Origin: Stutzerimonas balearica DSM 6083
GTDB taxonomy: Bacteria; Pseudomonadota; Gammaproteobacteria; Pseudomonadales; Pseudomonadaceae
Length of the DNA stretch: 64,000 bases
Reading direction: 5' to 3'
Assembly: GCF_000818015.1 (NCBI RefSeq)
Contig: NZ_CP007511.1
Location: 186,001 to 250,000 of the forward strand
A program made the translations under genes and the position numbers. The notes under the pieces are model-generated. The model saw nothing but the letters and a program-made list of their open reading frames with translations. It was not told the DNA's origin and searched no databases. Shown piece by piece: positions 60,517-64,000 of the stretch. How positions within the stretch are numbered: the first letter of the stretch is position 1; each line of letters opens with the position of its first letter.

Positions 60517-60542
60517 TTCGCTTTCCTTTCGTGTTTTGCCGT

Positions 60543-60732
60543 GGGGACAGAGGGGACAAAGGGGGCAGCCAGTAACGGCGCGGGCTGTAGCTGTCCCCTA
60601 TGCCTGTCAGTGGGTGGGGACAAAGGGGACAAATTGCCCGGCCTGTCCCCACTGTCCCCTTGCCTTTGCAGCGGGTGGGGACAGCTCTAGCCCTTGCGGC
60701 ACTAGGGCGCCCCCGCTGTCCCCACTGTCCCC
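60543..60732. repeat. Array of GGGGACA repeats in both orientations, 9-bp paired
   Basis: GGGGACA occurs at 60543, 60552, 60616, 60625 and 60677 (a variant GGGGGCA at 60561); its complement TGTCCCC occurs at 60592, 60644, 60653, 60717 and 60726. Copies come in pairs exactly nine bases apart, and the direct pair 60616/60625 can fold on the inverted pair 60644/60653. The array fills the space between the DUF927 gene and the next, and may be an origin or regulator-binding site. Confidence 0.75.
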
Positions 60733-60753
60733 AGCAGAAAATGCAAGGTTCGT

Positions 60754-62505
60754 TTACTGTTCCGGCTCCAGCCTGGCGGCGTCGATCCAGTACAGTTTTT
60801 CCTTGCGCCCGCTGGGCAGTCGCTTGGTGGCTTGAGCGCGGCCCGGTTCACGCTTGGCAATTGCTCCGACCGACTCCAGTGCCAGCACCACGCGCCCCAG
60901 GTCGTAACCTTTGGCGGCTTCCTCCAGGCCGGGGCGGTTGAACAGGTACAGGCGCCCGGTGGGGCTGTCCTCCCAATATCCGGCGCGGTCCCTAGCTTCG
61001 CCTTCGGGATCGTCGGCGGATGAAAACCGGGTGTCGCCGTGGCGGGCGATGAAGTCAGCGATGGCGCGCAATATCTGCCGGTCCTCGCTTGGGCCTTGCC
61101 CCCGGCCTGCTCGCCATACCTCGAACAGCTCCAGCATGGCATTACGGACGGCTCCAGCCGGTACGGGCAAAATGCCAAAGCTGATAGCCAGCTCCCCCGC
61201 CATAGCTACCAGGGCGAAGCGTTCGGCAGCGCGGCTCTCCTGTCCGCTGGTGCTGGGGTATTGCGCGCAGAACTGCGCCAGCAGCGCGGGCAGGCCGTCT
61301 TGCTCGCCAAGCTCCAGCAGCTTGCGGATGAACTGCGGCCCGGCGTGCCCGTAGTGGGTCACACTGGCGAGCTGGATCGCGTCGGAAAACTCCCGGCCCC
61401 CGGTCATGCCGTGCAAGTTGTCCCAGGCTCCGAAAGCGCGTCGGGCGGGTATATCCAGCAGGCGGATTTCCTGCCCGGCCCGGCTGCGCTTGCCACCTTC
61501 GGCCATCAGCGCCGATAGCCCCAGCTCACCGGATGAAAACAGCATGACGCGCCAGCGCTTCGCAGCCCGTGCCGAACCGTTGCGGGTGGCTCGGGCCTTG
61601 CCGGTGCCGTTCGCCATTGCGTAGACCACGGCGCCTATCTCCCGTGGGTCGGCCTCGCCGATCTCATCCAGCGCCAGCAGCGTGTCATTGCGTTGGCTGG
61701 CGATGCCTTCCAGCCCGTTGCCGGTAGCCCGCCAAGTGCGCTTGAAGTCCTCACCGTTCCCCCATACCGAAGCCCCGGCCAGAACGGTGGAACTCTTGCC
61801 CGTGCTGGAATCACCGACGATGTGAAAGCCCCCGCCTTGCCGTTGAACGTGGTACAGCAGCGGCCCGGCAAGCGATGCGCAGACGCCGAGCGCCAGCAAC
61901 GGATTGCCCTCGCACTTGGCGCCGATGCTGTCTTGCCAGCCTTCCAGCGTTCCGCCTTGGCGGTAGTCGTCACCGTTGGCGGCTTCGCTCTGGAATATCG
62001 CTTTGCCCTTGCCGATATTCTGGCGCGGCATGATGAAAAGTTCGCGTGTGTGCCAGCCGGTAGATGTGGCCGCTACCACGCGATCCTTTGGGTATTGCGC
62101 GGCGATGTACTGGCAGACCTTGGCGCGGCGCTGGTAGTCCACATCCAGGCCCATGCCCAGCAGAACGGACAGGATCGAATCGGGCTTGCCCGCCAATAGC
62201 TCGTTGGGCATTGCCCAGGTCAGTTCGCGGCGGTCGGCGTTGCGGAATCGCAGCAGGCGCCCGTAATCGCCGTCCTGGCCTTCGTTGCGGGTGACGGCTT
62301 CGACGTGCAAAGGCCCGCACAGCCATTCATCGAACGGCAGATACTCGCCGCTTTGCTTGTCCAGGCTTTGCCCGTGATACCAGACGCCGGGGCGCAGCTT
62401 CACGCCGTCCAATGTGATGGTGTGTTCATACACCCGGTAACAGGGGCGCTCGATGGCTGGCGCGGCGGCTTCCGGCACAATCGGGGTAACGATGGCGGCG
62501 CTCAT
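60754..62505 (-). CDS. DUF927 domain protein, helicase-like ATPase
   Basis: 583 residues. An N-terminal part of about 200 residues precedes the ATPase with Walker A GDSSTGKSS (about 231-239) and Walker B LLALDEIGEAD. Sensor-type residues lie in VMLFSSGELGLSALM. A winged-helix-like C-terminus (FIARHGDTRFSS onward) follows. DUF927 proteins stand beside primases in phages, satellites and integrative elements and are thought to act as replicative helicases. The ATG overlaps the primase stop (ATGA). Confidence 0.88.
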   Translation of the reverse strand: MSAAIVTPIVPEAAAPAIERPCYRVYEHTITLDGVKLRPGVWYHGQSLDKQSGEYLPFDEWLCGPLHVEAVTRNEGQDGDYGRLLRFRNADRRELTWAMPNELLAGKPDSILSVLLGMGLDVDYQRRAKVCQYIAAQYPKDRVVAATSTGWHTRELFIMPRQNIGKGKAIFQSEAANGDDYRQGGTLEGWQDSIGAKCEGNPLLALGVCASLAGPLLYHVQRQGGGFHIVGDSSTGKSSTVLAGASVWGNGEDFKRTWRATGNGLEGIASQRNDTLLALDEIGEADPREIGAVVYAMANGTGKARATRNGSARAAKRWRVMLFSSGELGLSALMAEGGKRSRAGQEIRLLDIPARRAFGAWDNLHGMTGGREFSDAIQLASVTHYGHAGPQFIRKLLELGEQDGLPALLAQFCAQYPSTSGQESRAAERFALVAMAGELAISFGILPVPAGAVRNAMLELFEVWRAGRGQGPSEDRQILRAIADFIARHGDTRFSSADDPEGEARDRAGYWEDSPTGRLYLFNRPGLEEAAKGYDLGRVVLALESVGAIAKREPGRAQATKRLPSGRKEKLYWIDAARLEPEQ

Positions 62506-63431
62506 TGTGCGGCCCTCCAGTTGGCTAGGTCGTTGAAGTCGGAAAGCTCCAGCGGGGCATCAGCGGGGAAGGGTGGCAGCACCAGTCCGCAGCCCAGGAC
62601 GGCGGCGGCTTGGGTGGCTGCGGCGCGTCCGGGGTTCCCCTTGCCCTCGGCTTCGGTCTGGCGGTCGTCATCCCCCGCGATAATCAACGGGCTGTCCGGG
62701 TGGTGCCGTTGAAGCTGGCGCCCGACTTCCAGCAGGTTGCCCGCATTCATGGCGCAGGCCACGGCGGCGCCGGTTTCGGCATGGATGGTTGCGCCGGTTG
62801 CCCAGCCTTCGCAGACGTACAGCGGCTGGCCTGGCTCCAGTGTGCCGATGGGCGAATAGCAGCCCTTCACCCGGCCCCCGGACAGAAACCGCTTGCCGCC
62901 GTCCGCTGCGATGCGTTGCAGGTTGACCAGTACGCGCCCCAGGTAGAGCGGCACCAGCAGAACGTCGCCGCGCTGGCGCAGGCCGTGCGGCTGGCAGCCT
63001 TTGGCGATCAGGTAAGGGTGATGCGGATCAGCCGTGGCGCTGGTGCTCCACAGCCGTTGTGCCTCGATGGCTGCCGTCTGCTGTCGCTGGTGCTGCTCCG
63101 CTTCGCGCTGGTGGCGGGCCTGCTCAACCCGCTGGCGGATCAATTCGGCCTCCATCGGATCGGCTGGTTTGCGGCTGCTCCAGGTGCTCGAACCTCCCGC
63201 CTTCCAGCTACCGAACGCACCAGACGCGATGCCGTCCAGGTGCAAGACATACCAGCCGTTGAGCGTGCCGGGCTTGTCGTCTGGCACGCGGAAACGGTGA
63301 ATGGTGCCGTCTGCTACTGGCAGCCAATCCAGCGGCCCGAACGTGGCTTGCAGCGCGTCGCGGAAGGCCAATTCAGCTTTCTCCAGGCAAGCCGATCCCC
63401 TCGGCGCGCAGGCGCCGTTTTGAATGGTCAT
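62502..63431 (-). CDS. Toprim-domain DNA primase of the mobile element
   Basis: 309 residues. The Toprim fold shows the Glu in LYVCEGWATGATI and the DxD-like pair in IIAGDDDRQTEAEGKG. The middle holds a Gln/Arg-rich helix (about 92-122). The N-terminal zinc finger of full-length primases is absent or replaced, as in the short primases of P4-like and plasmid elements. It makes primers for element replication together with the DUF927 protein. Confidence 0.88.
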   Translation of the reverse strand: MTIQNGACAPRGSACLEKAELAFRDALQATFGPLDWLPVADGTIHRFRVPDDKPGTLNGWYVLHLDGIASGAFGSWKAGGSSTWSSRKPADPMEAELIRQRVEQARHQREAEQHQRQQTAAIEAQRLWSTSATADPHHPYLIAKGCQPHGLRQRGDVLLVPLYLGRVLVNLQRIAADGGKRFLSGGRVKGCYSPIGTLEPGQPLYVCEGWATGATIHAETGAAVACAMNAGNLLEVGRQLQRHHPDSPLIIAGDDDRQTEAEGKGNPGRAAATQAAAVLGCGLVLPPFPADAPLELSDFNDLANWRAAQ

Positions 63432-63435
63432 CGTG

Positions 63436-63753
63436 TTAGCCCTCTGCGCTCGGGGTCGGTGCGGTGGCCTTGCGGCGCTCCAGCTCGTACTCAGCGCCGT
63501 TCGCTACGTCAGCGAGCCTGCCGCTAAGCGTGCCGAGTGAGTTGATAAGCCAGCCGATATTGCGGGCGGTATCGTTGGATAGCTCGCCAGCGTCGGCAGT
63601 CCAGGCCAGCAGCTCACCGATTGCGGCGATGCCGTGGGCCACGGTCAGCGCCTCGCATTCAGCGGTGCGCTCGATGGCGTCCAGATCATCAGTGGACAGA
63701 CGGCCCATGCGCAAAGGGTCGGGTAGCAGGTGACTCCAGCAGACGGCGCTCAT
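63436..63753 (-). CDS. Hypothetical protein of the mobile element (105 aa)
   Basis: 105 residues, mainly helical (STDDLDAIERTAECEALTVA, then NIGWLINSLGTLSGRLADVA), ending in a charged tail. No family recognised. The ATG at 63753 overlaps the stop of the gene upstream, and the primase follows after four bases, so the operon continues through it. Such small helical proteins are frequent before primases in these elements. Confidence 0.65.
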   Translation of the reverse strand: MSAVCWSHLLPDPLRMGRLSTDDLDAIERTAECEALTVAHGIAAIGELLAWTADAGELSNDTARNIGWLINSLGTLSGRLADVANGAEYELERRKATAPTPSAEG

Positions 63754-64000
63754 TGGGCACCCCCTACGGCGTCGGCCTTCTCTTGCAGCTCACTGGCGCG
63801 GCAATCCATGTAGTTAGCCAGATCGTCGGCCAGGTACTGCCCCAAGCTGGCCAAATCCTGCACACGCCTTGCGCGTGCCTTCAGCAGCGCGGGGCTTGGC
63901 TCAAGCTCTAGGTGAATCGCAGTCATCAGGGCGGCGAGCCATCGGGCGTGCTCCTGCCCATAGCGGACCTGCTCGATTGCGTCGTCTGCGATGCTGGCCA
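63750..64000 (-). CDS. Partial hypothetical protein (3' end, at window edge)
   Basis: The minus-strand frame is open from the right edge to a TGA at 63752-63750. The last 82 residues are visible: a helical chain with HARWLAALMTAIHLELEPSP and, later, DLANYMDCRASELQEKADAV. The family is unknown. The stop overlaps the next start (ATGA), which shows that it is part of the same operon. Its beginning lies beyond the window. Confidence 0.6.
   Translation of the reverse strand, partial: ASIADDAIEQVRYGQEHARWLAALMTAIHLELEPSPALLKARARRVQDLASLGQYLADDLANYMDCRASELQEKADAVGGAQ

Larger units (their letters stand above)
58388..64000. mobile_element. Left end of an integrated mobile element with its own replication genes
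   Basis: The stretch starts at the tRNA-like remnant and continues past the right edge. It contains direct-repeat arrays, a DUF927 ATPase, a Toprim primase and several small unknown genes, all on the minus strand in overlapping order. Neither integrase nor conjugation or capsid genes are seen here. The gene content fits a P4-like satellite, a phage or an integrative plasmid; which one is open. The integrase is expected beside the intact tRNA at the other end. Confidence 0.75.

Noticed and set aside
60543..60732. CRISPR array
   Set aside because: Repeat units are only seven bases, in both orientations and without spacers of uniform length; there are no cas genes.

Overview
The window reads as the chromosome of a high-GC gammaproteobacterium of the Pseudomonadaceae. 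The order rpmB-rpmG next to a GabT2-like transaminase divergent from a KauB-like dehydrogenase, a DesA desaturase followed by a PAS-GGDEF protein, and an ATPase/binding-protein/two-permease amino-acid transporter all recall Pseudomonas. A Stutzerimonas-like species is my guess and is not proven by the sequence.

Layout. 1-853: the end of an unidentified accessory stretch, lying at the 3' side of a tRNA-Arg(CCG) gene. 1.1-16.4 kb: core metabolism, comprising a cytochrome b561-type protein and cytochrome c', gabD, a REC-HDOD regulator, a beta-oxidation operon (FadB/FadJ-like protein plus two acyl-CoA dehydrogenases of the PimC/PimD type), a hydrolase/TetR divergent pair, an IclR regulator, rpmB-rpmG, and the polyamine/GABA catabolic pair gabT2/kauB. 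16.4-31.2 kb: ten minus-strand genes packed as one apparent operon. Three large histidine kinases, three single-domain response regulators and an Hpt-REC-REC-GGDEF diguanylate cyclase lead into an outer-membrane TPR/beta-barrel protein, a HEAT-repeat membrane protein and a processive GT2 glycosyltransferase. I read this as a phosphorelay and c-di-GMP-controlled exopolysaccharide system. It is the most unusual locus here, and the first kinase carries a PAS domain with FixL-like haem-ligand residues.

31.6-34 kb: desA and a second diguanylate cyclase. 34-48.3 kb: one half of a type VI secretion locus (tssA, B, C, E, F, G, H and a sigma-54 activator). A PAAR-DUF2235 effector and two lipoprotein immunity candidates are inserted between tssE and tssF. 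No tssJ, K, L, M, hcp or vgrG is visible. 48.6-58.1 kb: a hexose-6-phosphate mutarotase-like protein, a basic amino-acid ABC transporter, a BCCT choline/betaine transporter, a solute-binding protein and a TonB-dependent receptor.

58.4 kb to the right edge: the start of an integrated mobile element. It shows a tRNA-3'-like remnant before a minus-strand terminator, tandem 12-bp repeats, two iteron-like repeat arrays, and a minus-strand operon with a DUF927 helicase-like ATPase and a Toprim primase. No integrase is in the window, so it probably lies at the far end. There are no rRNA genes, insertion sequences or CRISPR arrays.
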